The position numbers were made by a program, and so were the translations under genes. This document shows, one piece after another, positions 32,899 through 46,450 of a stretch of DNA of 64,000 nucleotides; positions within the stretch are counted from its first letter, which is position 1; each line of letters begins with the position of its first letter. Location of the stretch: NCBI GenBank assembly GCA_020466095.1, contig CM035808.1, forward strand, positions 47,252,893 through 47,316,892, written 5' to 3'. The notes under the pieces are model-generated. The model did no database searches. It had not been told where the DNA came from and saw nothing but the letters and a program-made list of their open reading frames with translations. This DNA comes from Chlorops oryzae. Lineage: Eukaryota > Arthropoda > Insecta > Diptera > Chloropidae.

Positions 32899-34658
32899 CT
32901 AAGAAATGCCAGTACAAGTACCAGTACAATTCTTTTAAAATATACTTGTAATGAGTCGTACTTGTACTTTATTTTACCCAGGTCTGAAACCGACACATGA
33001 ATTTATACAAAAGAAATATCACAGAATGGTTAATTTTTAAAAATATTTTTTTTTTCTATTTTCTTTATTAATTTTTTTTTTAATTTTGAAGCTAAATATT
33101 TGTATGATTTTTTGATTTTTTTTCTTTTTTTGGTTTTTTCTTCTTTATTTTTCCATCTTTGTTTTTTTTTCTTTATTTTTTCTAACATTGTATGTTAAGC
33201 GAAAATACTTATATTACGAGGGGAAATTGAGAGTGCCGCGCATAAAATTGTCATTAAATTGATATAAACAATAAAGGCGAATTCCTTAAATGTTAAAGTC
33301 GATAGACCTAAGACTTTTGCTTCTTCTTTGATATATGGATCAGTGCTTTCGTTTTCAAATTTGGTTTAGTAGTATAGCTTGTTGTTTTTAGTACTATTTT
33401 GGCATATTTTGTAGTACTTTTATGAAATCAGATAAATGGGTCGGAAATATAAATATAATAACGATGTTTTACTTTCATTCTTCGAAAGAAACTATGTATG
33501 TATATTTTTATCAAAATTTTATTTTTTATATTAACACTGTTTCCTGGACGGAATATGAATGGTGCTAATGCCTCGTAAATTTTACAGAATCCAAAAAAAT
33601 TTAAAGAAAATTGTATAGCTGTTTTTGTTTTTTGAGAAAATATGTTTGGAGGATACTTGTTTTCTAGTATATAGATTTTCATTTTTTGGAAAATGTAGTA
33701 ATATTTGTTTTCTGTAGTATATTAATATGGGTGATGGAACTGTAGTAAAATAGTACAATTGTATTACTTCCGACAGCACTGTCGATAGCCCCGCAGAAGT
33801 GCTGTTGGACTTTTCAAAAGGGAAATCCCTCAATCATGGAAAAAAATCCCGCATATCTCTTTTTCAAAATGTATACTTACGTACATTTCGTTCAAAAGCA
33901 CTTCGGAGAAACTTAAGCTTTTAGATACGTGCAAGTTGAAATATTTCTGGCTTCCTAAACAGTTTCCTTTTTTTCCTGTTGACATCGATTAAAATTGGAA
34001 AAATATCTAAAATATTGGTATTTTCTTGGGGTATTTTTTATCTTCGCTCAGTTATATCGATTGAAAAATTGTGGAGAGCATGCAGTTATAAAGAAAATTA
34101 GACGTTTTTCTTTTATCAGTAAAAAAGAATCCCTTTCTTTGTTCAAGGCTGCTAAAGTTATACCTTTTCCCTTTTGGCTACTATTTTTTGTTAAAAAGTA
34201 CCACAAAAATGGAAATTACCTCGATCTGTCAGCACTGACCCGCTGCCGTAGCTGCGTGACAAGGACAGCTAGTGTCGTGGAAAGCAGGCAAGAGTGCGGA
34301 TGTCAGACGAGCCAGAAAAAGGAAACAAGTTGAGAATTGAGTGAGAGGATTGAACTTTTTAATAAAGCATTCGACTTGAATGAATATAGAAGTTTTCGTA
34401 TCGTGTTTTTCATACCTCATGTAAATTAGAGCGCCGGGAAGCTCAATGCAAGTGAAATCGCGCATCCAAATGATCCAATAGATTGACGTATTATTAATAA
34501 AACGACACTCGAGTGCAATAATAACAACAACAACAACACACCAACAAAACGAAGAATCAAAAGAAAGGAAACGAATAATTCGAAAGCCCAAAATCTGAAA
34601 GAACATTCATCATAGTCCACCTGCACACACAAATACACATTCAGACACACATCACGCT

Positions 34659-36601
34659 ATGACGACTGTAAACATTAATTCAAAAAAGAGTACTCTCAAA
34701 AAACAAGGAACTGATCAATGGATTAAACTGAATGTTGGCGGAACCTACTTTCTGACGACAAAAACAACATTATCGCGGGATCCCAATTCATTCTTATCGC
34801 GATTAATACAAGAGGATTGTGATTTGATTTCCGACCGGGTAAGATTGAGCTTTATGAAATCATCAAAATCAGCGAAATTCGAGTGTCCAAGTAATAATGA
34901 CAAAGTGTCATTGAGCCAACATTATTTGAATTCAATTTCAATGCACTTATTATTGCAATTAAGTGGCGCTTGCCCACTTCCTCCTACCTCCTCCAATCTT
35001 CTACTCTGCGCTATCGTACCAACAAAAGCTTTTTTGTTTCCAATCTAATGTTTTTAATTCGTTTATCGCGCACTTTGTCCATTATGGACGGCGGTGAGTG
35101 AAGGAACATGGCTGAAGAACAAAAAAAAAAAAAGAAAAATAGAAAAACAATTTTTTATTGATTAAATTTTCTCCATTAAATACCTACACATGACCTGTAA
35201 AATCCAAAATACACGTTCATGTGCGTGTGTCGACCCCTGTGTATGATGCTAATGTTGTGTGCGCTGCCCCACATGAAAATGCATTCGAAAAACAAAAGCA
35301 AAGCACATAACAGTTGCACCAAGAGTATGTCACAGAAGATGTCCGTGCTTTGTGCCCGTTCTCCCTGCTTAAACTGATAAACAAACAAACAAACAAACAA
35401 ACAAAGAATGCAAATCCAAGGCTAATATGTTTTTATGACTTATCAAGGTAAATTCATCATTTAAGTTTCACATTTATGGAATTCTCATGCTCATGACAAT
35501 AGGAATGGGAAAACCAAATGACTTCATAGTGGAAATTTATAGGTATACAGAAATTTATAGATAGAGATTTATGTATAAAACTTCATTTAATGGTTTCCTA
35601 AAGCCGGATGACATTCACTCTATTTCCTGCACAAAAGAGAAAACCGAAAGTTTTCCCCCTGAAAATGAGCCCAAAATTGCTTCGAAATGGTAAAAATTAA
35701 ATACCTATTATTATAAAATACGCACGCAATGTGGTTCGATAATGTTTCTGCCTCCGAATCCAATCGCAAAAATTTTTTTAAAATGTTAACCCCTTCCCCC
35801 ACAGGACGAAACTGGTGCCTACCTAATAGACAGAGATCCAAAATATTTTGCACCTGTTCTAAATTATTTACGCCACGGGAAACTAGTCTTAGATGGTGTT
35901 TCCGAGGAAGGTGTACTAGAAGAAGCAGAATTCTATAACGTAACACATCTAATCGCATTACTTAAAGAATGCATCACACACAGAGATCAAGTAAGTGGCT
36001 ATCTATGCAATGTTTCCATGCGATTGTTTTGCTTTTGAAATTCCATTAAATATTTACGATATGCGTCGTGTTTGAGTGTGTCTATCAAAGCCATCAAATC
36101 ACATAATATTTACGATATTTACAGAGACCACAAGTCGACAAGAAGCGTGTGTACCGTGTACTACAGTGCCGCGAACAAGAATTGACTCAGGTTGGTAATA
36201 ATGAAGTTTATTTGTTTACAAATTCAAATTGAATTCCTCCCAAAAACAAAATGATTTAATTATGAATCGTTTAATATATGGGTTCATTGATGCGTATATT
36301 CGCATAGCAGCGTATCGCTATTTTGTGTATTGAAAATAACAATGATTTCCTTTATTATTTTTCCTCATACATCATCGCATCGCATCGCATCGCATCACAT
36401 TAGATGATCTCAACTCTCTCGGATGGCTGGCGATTTGAGCAGCTCATTAGTGTCGGCATGCAATACACCAATTATGGACCATTTGAAAACAATGAATTCC
36501 TTTGCGTTGTATCGAAGGAGTGCGGCTCGACTGCAGTCGGTCGCGAACTAGAACTCAACGATCGCGCTAAAGTGCTGCAGCAAAAAGGCTCTAGAATGTA
36601 A
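34659..36601 (+). CDS. inc: insomniac (KCTD2/5/17 family BTB adaptor)
   Basis: Four exons: 34659-34838, 35805-35990, 36125-36190 and 36404-36601, joining in phase to 209 residues. A short N-terminal tail precedes the T1/BTB domain ([20 protein letters not shown], then [20 protein letters not shown] and LRHGKLVL). The C-terminal domain has [29 protein letters not shown] and [11 protein letters not shown], ending GSRM as in human KCTD5-type proteins. In Drosophila, Insomniac is a CUL3 adaptor needed for normal sleep and synaptic homeostasis. The stop TAA overlaps a good donor (AAT|GTAAGA), so alternative splicing past the stop is possible. The start ATG gives the expected family length. Confidence 0.95.
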
Positions 36602-37949
36602 GATTTATTTTATTTTCAATATTTTTCCTTATTTTCTTTACACATATATATTTTCGTATTTATTTCTGTTGTTTTTGGATTCATATTTCGCTTTTCGACG
36701 AATTTATTTTACTTTCTTCGCGTTATAACTTTTAATGCATTTCATATATCTATGTATGTATGTGTATGTATTTGTACAAACTTATGAGTATATCTGTATA
36801 TAAGTAGGTACGCATTTTAATTTTTTTAATATTGTTGAGCAGCATTTTATATTGAAAATTTCGTTTGATTTTCAATTACAATAACGTTCATCGAACGATT
36901 GCGATATGCGTTTTTTAATTGAGAATATTTGTGATTTTCTTGCAAATAATTTTAAACGGCATCTGAGCACTAATGACAAAAAAAATTTCTAATCGAAATA
37001 TGACAATGGCTTTCATAAAATATTTTCGCATTGTTATAATATGGATTTTGAAAGCCGAATGTTGCTTCAAAGCTGTCACACACAAATATCGGCAAAATTT
37101 TACGGCCGAATCGGGAATCATTGAAAGAAACCATTTGAAGTAACAGAGCATTCAATGTTTTATTGATAGCCCAAAGTTGGGACTTGTAAAAAGGTATTTT
37201 CAAAAACGCATTATTCTTTTATGATCGCAAATAGGAAGTTCCTTTAGAGATGGCAATGGTTCAGAATTTCAGATCGAAGTAAAAAAAAATCCGATTTTGA
37301 TATTGAAATTTTCTCGAAAATTTTAAAAGAAGAAGAGTTCTAAGTGAAAATCTTCTTATCAGCGTCAATTGGTGGGGATGCATCGACAAACCGATGTCCA
37401 CAAATGCCGATTTGATATATTCAACATATTCTTTTAGCCATATTCTTTTAGTCTTCGTGCCAGTTAACCTCATCACTGTTATTTTCGAATTTGTTAAAAA
37501 ATTTCATATGGTAAAATGTTATGACTGCCTGGCAGGAGTCACAAACTTGGTTTAAACAATCATGAATACTATAATAAGAAACCATGAGTCTTCAAAACGT
37601 TTTAACTGAAGACTATAAGCTTAACAAAAAATAGTCAATGTTTTTTTATTTTTTCTATTTTTCCGCCTATTTTAACGATATCAAAGCTAAATCACCCATT
37701 TAACTCACGGTAACCCACACATACTTTTTTATTTTTAACGTTAAAATAAAACTAACAACGAAATCGATTTTTTTAACACCAAATTCGATTGGGTTAATGT
37801 TCATAGCTTCGATGCTCTTGCTAAAGTTGAACGTGCAAGTTAAATTAATTATAAATTATTTATCAAATATCGGCTTCGTTAACTCTAATGTTTCATAAGT
37901 TTCTAATTCCAATATTCAGAGCTGTGTATCTTAATTGCTATCAATCTCA

Positions 37950-38147
37950 CAGTCTGATTCAAAGAGAATATTCCGAGGGTATTTTTTCTCTCGAAATTTT
38001 TCCACGCGAAAGAAGAAAGTATTCTAAAAGTCAATAAAAGGAAGAATTCTTGCTCCATTTATGTTCAATTTCCGGTATGTTTAGAACAGGAGGCTTTTTT
38101 TCAAATCCGCTAGGAACATATTTCCGCGAATATTTAGAATTGAGCTG
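37950..38147 (+). mobile_element. MITE-A copy, complete (198 bp)
   Basis: CAGTCTGATTCAAAGAGAAT at the left and ATTTAGAATTGAGCTG at the right are inverted. The internal GAAATTTTTCCACGCG block is shared with the other copies. Confidence 0.65.
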
Positions 38148-39419
38148 TAAAAGGATAAACAGCAAACTAATTATTTATCATGACAAGTAGCTTTTGATCT
38201 TCGCTGAATGAAATGAAATGAACCTATTTAGGGTTCTCAGAATCTTTCAAAACAAAAAACAAGGAAAGGGAAATGTGTGGAAGATTTGCGATTTTTTCCT
38301 ACGAAAATGTAATTATTCGAAGCAATTAAATTACGTGTCTTACAAGTGGCGGAGGACACAAAACATGCATGCAAGCAATCGTGTTGTAAACAATTAATTG
38401 GAATATTATTGATGGAATTAAAAATGCAACAAAATTCTGCGACCCGCCGAATTGGGTGCTTCTAATAAAATCGTGTTGATGGCATGCAACCATAAACGAT
38501 CAATGTAGTTTAACACCAAAATGTGTAATAATAATAATAATAATAATATTAATAATAATGTAATAAAACTGCAACAAATTAGATTCACAAATTAGAAAAA
38601 ATTACTATGTGTATAAAAATATTTAGATATAAAATGATTGCTAGGAAGGGGCAAAATCCCAAGAAACTAGATGATATTTTTTCAAATCCGAACGGATGTA
38701 ACACAAAAGTTACGTTTTTCAAGTGGCGATTATGACGAACATCATCAAGAACAAAAAATTAATTATATATAATAATATATAAATATAAAAATTATAGCAG
38801 ATCAACGGATAAAAAAATCAAAATATGTTGTTGATCTGAGCTTTTAAGATACAAGTAGATTTACGACAAAATCTGTTTTTATAGAAAATTTATAATGAGA
38901 TAAAAATGAAAATTAAAAAAAAAAAAATACATATAAATAAATGCAATTTTACTAATACTAGGCAATCTAAGATAAAATATTTTTCAAACTATGAAGCCAG
39001 ATATGTGAGTTTTTTATGTTGAAAGCGATATGTAGTTAACAATGCAAAAATAATAAAAAAACATTTAGAGTACGTTAAATAATCTGACACACTAAGAAGA
39101 ACGCTTTAGATAAAATCACACGTTAAATATATTTGAAGATCAAAATAGATCGAAGTTAAATATATAATAGTATTGAATAGAATATTATTTCTATCTCTTA
39201 TAATAATATTTATTAAACTTTATTATAGAAAGGATTGAATGAGTAATGTTCAAAAAATTTGAAACTAGAATTTAATATAATAATACATATAAATATATCT
39301 TAGGACTTAATTACGATTATGGACAAGAATTATTTGTTTGAGATATTTGTTATAAATTCTACTTCTGGTATTCGAAGAAATTCTTACTTGCCAATACGAA
39401 TACTTGAAGAAATGTTAGA

Positions 39420-39715
39420 ATAAGTAGGATTGAAGGAACGAAATGGAGGATGGAATGAGGATGGAATAGTATAAACTGGGTTGAAGAAGATCTTTGTCAA
39501 TATGAGTAGAAACTTAGAATAAGGTAGGATTGAAGGAAGAAATGGAGGATGGAATGAAGGAAGGAATGGAGGAAGAAATGAAGGATGGAATGAGTGAACA
39601 AATGGAGGAAAGAATGAAGGATAGAATGAAGGTAGAAATGGAGGAAGGAACGAATGAGGGATGAATGAAGGAAGGAATGAAGAAAGGAATGTAGGAAGGA
39701 ATAAAAGATAGCAAA
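39420..39715 (+). repeat. Purine-rich minisatellite, GGAATGAAGGAA units
   Basis: Irregular tandem units of GGAAGAAATGGAGGATGGAATGA type on the plus strand, all purine plus T. The minus-strand Phe-Ile-Pro-Ser frames are artefacts. Confidence 0.85.
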
Positions 39716-41342
39716 TGATAAACTGTCGAAGATCGATCATCGTTTAGATTTAGGGTGAAATCTCCTCAGATTTCGATGCAATGAAGGTGGCAATTTTACG
39801 AAAAACAAATAATGAAGTCTACAATATATGAATTAACTTGAATGACCATAGCAAACCCAGATTAAAAGAAAGATTTTGTCACAATTGAAAAGCTTTTGAG
39901 ATAGTGAACGACTTATAACAAAGGATAAAACTTCAATCAGTATTTCCCATTCCTTCTTATGTATACAAATTTTATATTCAACTTTGTTTTATTTAGATTC
40001 TTCGTTTTGCTTTTTGACGAATTTTTTTACGCTCTTTTATTTGGAGTTTTGCTCCCCAATTCAAGTAAATTTCGAACATTTGCAAATCGAGCGGTAAAAT
40101 TTAATTTCGACTAAGAGCGTGATAAAGGGCCATGAATAAAGGGCTATGAATTTTTTAGATTTTGCTTACATTTTTGAGTCTATCAACGAAGACATTAAAT
40201 CTCTTGAACATTATATTCTGCAGATGATCCCTAATTATCTCGATGCTATGCAAAAAAAAAAAAAAAAACTATTCAAATCTTGAACTTTCATTTGTAAATA
40301 ATTTTTTTCTAAACATTGACGAATTGCCCTTCAAATTTATTTCGCATTTATTGATAAAATGCTGTTATTTTGTATTTATATTCCATTGCCTATTTTAATG
40401 TAGCTTTATACTGTATGAGTACATTTAACAAGTTATCTTTTGTACATAGAAATTGTTTCATGAAAATTAAGCTCTGTTATTTGAATTCATCAAGATTTCA
40501 TACATTGAGTTTATAAAATAGTTCGCAAATAACTTCAATTAATACAATTTCTATAACTATTTTCAACAAATTCTGTTCTGCGACGTTGCTCAAAAAAAGA
40601 ATACCTAATAAAATAACATAATCCCTACAATCGTTAATTAACTACAATACATATTTGAAAAAAAAAAAATTTTTTTTAAGGCCGGCCTGCCTAATTGCTT
40701 TCAAATGTCAAAGAAATGGCTTTTCAAATTAGATCCTTGCTTTGATTGGTCGGTAACATGTTCATTATTATGTTTATATACTTATGTTATGGTCAATCGT
40801 CAAAGCTCCGGCTCTCCTAGACTTGACTAATCAATCCTCCTCAGGTCTGACTTGATGTCTTATAGTCAAGACCCATACAAATGAAAGTTTTCGGTCTCTG
40901 ACTAAAGAATTTTCGTCAAACCTAAAACTGAAATGTTCGACACTCTAGGTCTGGTTGAAAATACTTTTGTCCAAGTCCGAAATTGAAATTTATTTCGGAG
41001 TTTTTCCGAGGGATGTGGTCATATCCAAGACAAAACAGTCATTCTGGGAAGAGACATATAAGGTTTTTTTGCTGAAAATTCTACTCCTTTGAATTGTATT
41101 TTGAACGCTTTAACCGAATATCAACAAATTTTTTCGCCCATAAGTTTACCCTTTCACTACTATTGAGACAATACATCCAAGAATTGTGAAGGACCAATTT
41201 TAATTCTTACTCTAAAAGATCATTCACGATTTTTCAATTCCCATATGACTTTTAATAGAATTTTGTGCAATTTTGAAAAGTTCCATATCGAAAAATATAA
41301 TGCTAATCGGAAAATTCAGAAAGACATTTTTCAGACATTAGG

Positions 41343-41473
41343 AGATGTCCATTAATTACGTAAGGGAAATTTTGACCATATTTAAGCATAAATCAGACTC
41401 CCATTTAAACGAGCATATGACTTTTTGAACACCTTCCCCCCTTTTATGCTTACGTAATTAATGAGCGGCAACT
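41343..41473. mobile_element. Short hAT-like MITE, CATTAATTACGTAAG ends
   Basis: AGATGTCCATTAATTACGTAAGG at the left is mirrored by CTTACGTAATTAATGAGCGGC at the right. The central CCCCCC tract is typical of insect elements with similar ends. I could not fix the target duplication. Confidence 0.5.
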
Positions 41474-42464
41474 TATATACGATAATAGTTGGAATGTGGC
41501 AGGGTTAACGATTTATAGCAATGTTGTAAATAGCATTGCCATAAAACATTAAAATTATGTGGCGACAAATATGCCCCTTGTGCGTTAAACGGTTCTGCGA
41601 TTTAAAATTTAATTTTTATTTTTAAGATTAAAAGAAATTGTGTTTTTATTTTTCAATAATTAAAAAAAAAATCAAAATAGTAATACCAGCGAACTTTAAT
41701 CTACCGAATTACCAATATCGCTGCGAATAACCCAATTATTACGTTGATATTAGTTGAAAACAAATAACAATAATCTTACCTACACCCAATCCTGAAGTCC
41801 TCTGTACATTCCTAAATAACAAAAAAAAACAAAAAAAAAAAAAAACTTGTAAAGATGTGGGTGTGCCTGTTGATACAAACGCAAAGCAAACTGCCATTAT
41901 AAAGCATAATTGTTATCGAAAGGATTTGTATTTATAACCACAACAACAATTAAATTCATTTATTGCACGATTTATGCCTCGTTTCCAATAGCACGGGAAT
42001 TTCTGCAAATATTTAAAAAGTACAAACGTCTGAAACCAGTTACAATCAAATCCGCACCTGATAAAAATTGCTTCCATTTGCTTTGATGTGTTGAATATTT
42101 GATGGAATTTTGTTGCACAGCGTTGTTGAAGACCAGGCATTACAGTTGAAATTTACAAAAATACTTTTTTTAACACTTTGACAATTCATTTACAACTTTA
42201 CTTAACTAAACTTCGTATGATTTTTTTTTCTTCATTTGCAGTCTTGGAATCTAAAGTAGAAAACACGCAGCATTGTTTGATTGCAATGAATGATTGCTTG
42301 AATCTAAAATGTAATCCCATTAAGTTCTATATACCATCGCTCTACACTCATTACACCGTTTCACCACAAAACAAAATTTAAATAAATAAATAAAAAAAAA
42401 AGTAAATAAAAAGATATATACTCAATATGTGTCACCACGAAAAGTAAACAAAAAACCAAAACAA

Positions 42465-42593
42465 TAGTGGGACTTATGCACCTTCGCAAATTGTGGGAAA
42501 TGAGCAATTTTTCACACAACTGTCAAAATTTATATGAAAATTTACGATGGGAAAAGTTGCGAAGGCATTTGCGAAGATGCATGAGTATCACTA
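42465..42593. mobile_element. MITE-C copy 1 (125 bp, TA-flanked)
   Basis: GTGGGACTTATGCACCTTCG is mirrored at the right by CGAAGATGCATGAGTATCAC, with TA on both sides. It is almost identical to the copy at 61,602-61,726, which has exactly the same length. Confidence 0.8.
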
Positions 42594-44288
42594 ATATTTG
42601 CACACGTTATTTCCTGTAACATTGTTAAGGAGAAAGTGTTTAGATGAATGGTAAATTAAAAAAAAAAAGGAATATTTTTCTTTGTTTGCAATTGGCTGTA
42701 CTGTTTTCAATAAAAAAAAAATATATACATGGCTTTAAATCATTAAGAATAGTTACTATGCCTTGATGTCATTGCTCGTAGGGAAGATTAAAATTGAGCT
42801 CCATTTTAATCATGCTTCATTAAGTTTTTTTTTTTTTTTCTTTCCAAAATTTAATTCAATTCATATTAAATTCAAGGAGCATAAAGCTAAAGGTGACGTC
42901 TCGCTGCAATTGAATGACTATGGGGCAATTCCACGCACAATAGCCCCAAAGGTCACACCCGTCACAGCTATTCTGAGCAGAAATTATGTAATTTCAGTGC
43001 TTAACTATTGTTAAACGTTTCGAAAATTTTAAATCCCTGAGAATCACATCCTTTTTTTTTAAATTATTATGACCTAAAACGTGTATGTGACAAGCGCGAC
43101 CGTCGCAATGGAATTGCCCTATGGGGACGCCAAAAGCAGAATGAGGCGAAATGAATTTTCTGAATTGAGTAATTGAAATTTCTGCTCAACCTTGGTAGAG
43201 GGAAAATAAACACATCAATTTGGGAGCTGAATTCATTTCCCCGCATATATTTTTTTTTTTTTTTGATTGTTTATGGCATGTTGGATGTGCTGCGTGTCTA
43301 AAATTAAAAAACAATTCATCTAAATATTTATATATACGATAAGTATATGAATATCGTGAGGCCACGGATATGTTGTTGACTTCGGAATATGTATAAAAGA
43401 AATAACATTTTCTTTCTAAAAAGAAGAAGACACCAAAGAGGTCAAAAAGAAAGAGTTTTAAGCTTGTTGCATTAACATACCTTAAAAAAGAAATTGATCG
43501 TTCATATTAAGTCACAAGAGAAATAAAGAAAGTAAAAAACAATAACAATAACAATATTGAAACAAATAATCGCCGATTTCGATAGATCGAATGTTTTTTA
43601 AATCAAATATCAAGCAATTATGCATTGATCAATAGCATTTAATGCAAGCGAAATGCATAAAATAGCATTAGATATCGCAATTAATTATTGTAAGAGACGC
43701 GCCTCTAATAGAAGCAAATCCGACATGGAAATTGCGCAAAATTGGAATAGATTAAAAACACATACTCGTACTCACCACTTTGAATTATATTTACAAATTT
43801 TTTAAGAAATACATTTTTTATGCAAGAAGTCACGACTGAACATTTTTGTAGACTCTTTAAAGAAGAATAAAAAATAATGAAAATCACTTGAAAATAGGAA
43901 GAAAAAATAAAAACAAAAACAAAAACTGGATATATATATATGTGCATTAATTTAAATCAATTTTTAGCTGTTTTCAAATTCAGTTTAGCTTTTTCACAAT
44001 TTAAACTAAAATCCTAAGGAAATAAACTTAGTTGTTTTCATTTTTTTTTTTTTTACATACAACTTCATTGAGTATAATTTACGATGTATTATGATTTTAT
44101 ACAATTTGCTAGTAGAGTGTATTATTAAGTTTTTAAGAGCTTGTAATAATGAAGTGATTAATGTGTATTTAAATTTGCGTTTTAATTAAAAGAAATAAGT
44201 AAATAAAATCTTTTCATAAGATTATCTTGTTTTATACGTCAAAGTTTTTCCAACAGTCGTCAGGCCGGCGAATGTCAGACCATATACA

Positions 44289-45576
44289 ACAGGTTGGCTG
44301 ATAAGTCCCCGGTCTAACAAAGAAAAACACATTTTTTTGTCAAAATTCGTTTTTATTATTCAACATAGTTCCCTTCAAGAGCGATACAACGATTATAACG
44401 ACCTTCCAATTTTTTGATACCATTTTGGTAGTACTCCTTCGGTTTTGCCTCAAAATAGCCTCAGTTTCGGCGATCACCTCTTCATTGCAGCCAAATTTTT
44501 CCCTGCGAGCATCCTTTTGAGGTCTGAGAACAAGAAAAAGTCGCTGGGGACCAGATCTGGAGAATACGGTGGGTGGGAAGCAATTCGAAGCCTAATTCAT
44601 GAATTTTTGCCATCGTTCTCAATGACTTGTGGCACGGTGCGTTGTCTTGTGGAACAACACTTTTTTCTTCTTCATATGGGGCCGTTTTGCCGCGATTTCG
44701 ACCTTCAAACGCTCCAATAACGACATATAATAGTCACTGTTGATGGTTTTCCCTTCTCAAGATAATCGATAAAAATTATTCCATGCCCATCCCAAAAAAC
44801 AGAGGCCATTACTTTGCCAGCGGACTTTTGAGTCTTTCCACGCTTCGGAGACGGTTCACCGATCGCTGTCCACTCAGCCGACTGTCGATTGGACTCAGGA
44901 GTGTAGTGATAGAGCCATGTTTCATCCATTGTCACATATCGACGCAAAAACTCGGGTGTATTGCGAGTTAACAGCTGCAAACACCGCTCAGAATCATCAA
45001 CACGTTGTTGTTTTTGGTCAAATGTGAGCTCGCGCGGCACCCATTTTGCACAGAGCTTTTTCATATCCAAATATTGATGAATGATATGACCAACACGTTC
45101 CTTTGATATCTTTAAGGCCTCTGCTATCTCGATCAACTTCATTTTACGGTCATTCAAAATCATTTTGTGAATTTTTTTGATGTTTTCGTCGGTAACCACC
45201 TCTTTCGGGCGTCCACTGCGTTCACCGTCCTCCGTGCTCATTTCACCACGCTTGAATTTTGCATACCAATCAATTATTGTTGATTTTCCTGGGGCAGAGT
45301 CCGGAAACTCATTATCAAGCCAAGTTTTTGCTTCCACTGTATTTTTTCCCTTCAGAAAACAGTATTTTATCAAAACACGAAATTCCTTTTTTTCCATTTT
45401 TTTCACAATAACAAAAGTTGCTTCACAAAAGACGCTCTATCTCACAAACTAATTGACTTACAGACGTCAAATTTTGACACGAATCATTTGAAGGTTGCCA
45501 CTATATAAAAATAATATGCATTTAATACTAGCGACGCCATCTATGTGTCAGACCGGGGACTTATCAGCCAACCTGT
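44289..45576 (-). mobile_element. irritans-type mariner, Himar1-like (1,288 bp)
   Basis: The ends ACAGGTTGGCTGATAAGTCC and GGACTTATCAGCCAACCTGT are perfect inverted repeats, as in Himar1-type mariners. TA follows the right end, and the left flank reads CA, a likely mutated TA. The length equals that of a complete element. The transposase frame inside is minus-strand and frameshifted. Confidence 0.95.
44356..45397 (-). pseudogene. mariner transposase, Himar1-like, frameshifted
   Basis: The first about 210 residues are intact. They contain the helix-turn-helix DNA-binding region (EFRVLIKYCFLKGKNTVEA, then GRPKEVV), the WVPRELT linker and the first catalytic Asp in VTMDETWLYH. The frame then breaks near 44,745 (a base lost in an A run after YLEKGK). 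It breaks again around 44,655 before the HQDNAPCH region, and the C-terminal part is recognisable in other frames down to a terminal stop at 44,356. The family catalytic triad is DD34D. The copy cannot make active enzyme, but decay is slight, so arrival was relatively recent. Confidence 0.92.
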
Positions 45577-46450
45577 TAAAACGTACGAAAGTAAAGTAAC
45601 TGCGGATGAGATGAAAATGCTAAAGATGACAGCGGTTGTGACCAAACTTGATCATTTTAAGAGCAAACATATCCGAGGAAGCTTATTCATTCAATGAATC
45701 TCTCAAAGTTAGTCAGATGCAATGTTATTGCCATGCCGGAATACCTCGTAAAAACAGCCAATATCCATCACTGTTCAAGCAAACGTCTGGTGGGCACGCA
45801 GACCGACAAATACGCGATCGGTCAGGTGAAAAATATCAGCAAAGGATGGGTCTCAGCGATGACCTCATCCAGGATCGAAATACTTGCAGAATGATGCTGA
45901 GATCACATGCCCACACCTCATGAGGAGCATGAGCGCATTCGAATTTGTTAAATAATTGTGTTCCGGCGATGCCTATTTTTGCACTCACGAATTTCACCTA
46001 TAATTCACACTAGGTTCATAATTTGGGTTGGGTATAACGTGTAACAATTTTGAGTGTCTAGTGACTTCGAAATATAAGAAGAAAGTGTTCGAATTTATAT
46101 CCACTCAAAATTATCTCGAAGCTCTCTAATAGAACAAATTACATTTCAATCCTGTTGCCATATTTCCCTTTGAACGGATTAAAACGAATTCGATGAATGA
46201 TTTTCTTAGATTCTGGGTTTATTTAATAAATTAAATTGTCTTTGTAATAGGAGATAACATTCGCCTAGCGATAGGGGTGGTTCATGTACAGATCAAGCCT
46301 CAATTGGCGATGCCTAAATCTATAATAATTTGAATGAGTGAGAATTTCCATTCATTTCTGATTGGGGGTTTTTATCCACCATACCCAAACTCGATACAAG
46401 ACGAATCCCAAAAGCGAGGCTACTACGATAATTTTGAAGGCCAAAAGAAG
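45577..46450. other. Intergenic, nothing assignable
   Basis: Only short frames without family features. The right end probably contains the 3' untranslated region of Pcmt. Confidence 0.5.

Larger units (their letters stand above)
29651..34658. other. Intergenic repeats between arginyl-tRNA synthetase and insomniac
   Basis: No supportable gene. The block 29,762-29,880 resembles 11,150-11,245 (shared motif GAACTGCAAAATCG). The segment holds five listed TIR elements or palindromes. Stretches 30,780-31,700 and 33,000-34,600 show only AT-rich unique sequence with T runs. The last few hundred bases before 34,659 probably include the insomniac promoter and 5' untranslated region. Confidence 0.6.
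36602..44288. other. Non-coding region downstream of insomniac
   Basis: No supportable gene. Exon-like signals are weak, apart from a candidate acceptor at 42,240 discussed under findings. The contents are AT-rich unique DNA, two MITEs, a hAT-like inverted repeat and a purine-rich minisatellite. The block 41,980-42,140 resembles 8,282-8,400. Stretches such as 38,160-39,400, 39,730-41,330 and 42,600-44,280 show only A/T runs and (AAT)n at 38,526-38,550. Confidence 0.6.

Noticed and set aside
33995..34333. ORF of 112 residues upstream of insomniac
   Set aside because: AT-rich and Lys/Phe-biased, with no family features or splice support. It is more likely unique intergenic DNA or 5' flanking sequence.
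35281..35410. CRISPR-like short direct repeats such as (AAAC)n
   Set aside because: It is a simple microsatellite in an intron of a eukaryotic gene, with no spacer structure.
39384..39740. Minus-strand Phe-Leu-Pro-Ser repeat ORFs
   Set aside because: They are the translation of the purine-rich minisatellite.
44445..44720. Plus-strand ORF of 91 residues in the mariner
   Set aside because: It is antisense to the transposase remnant.
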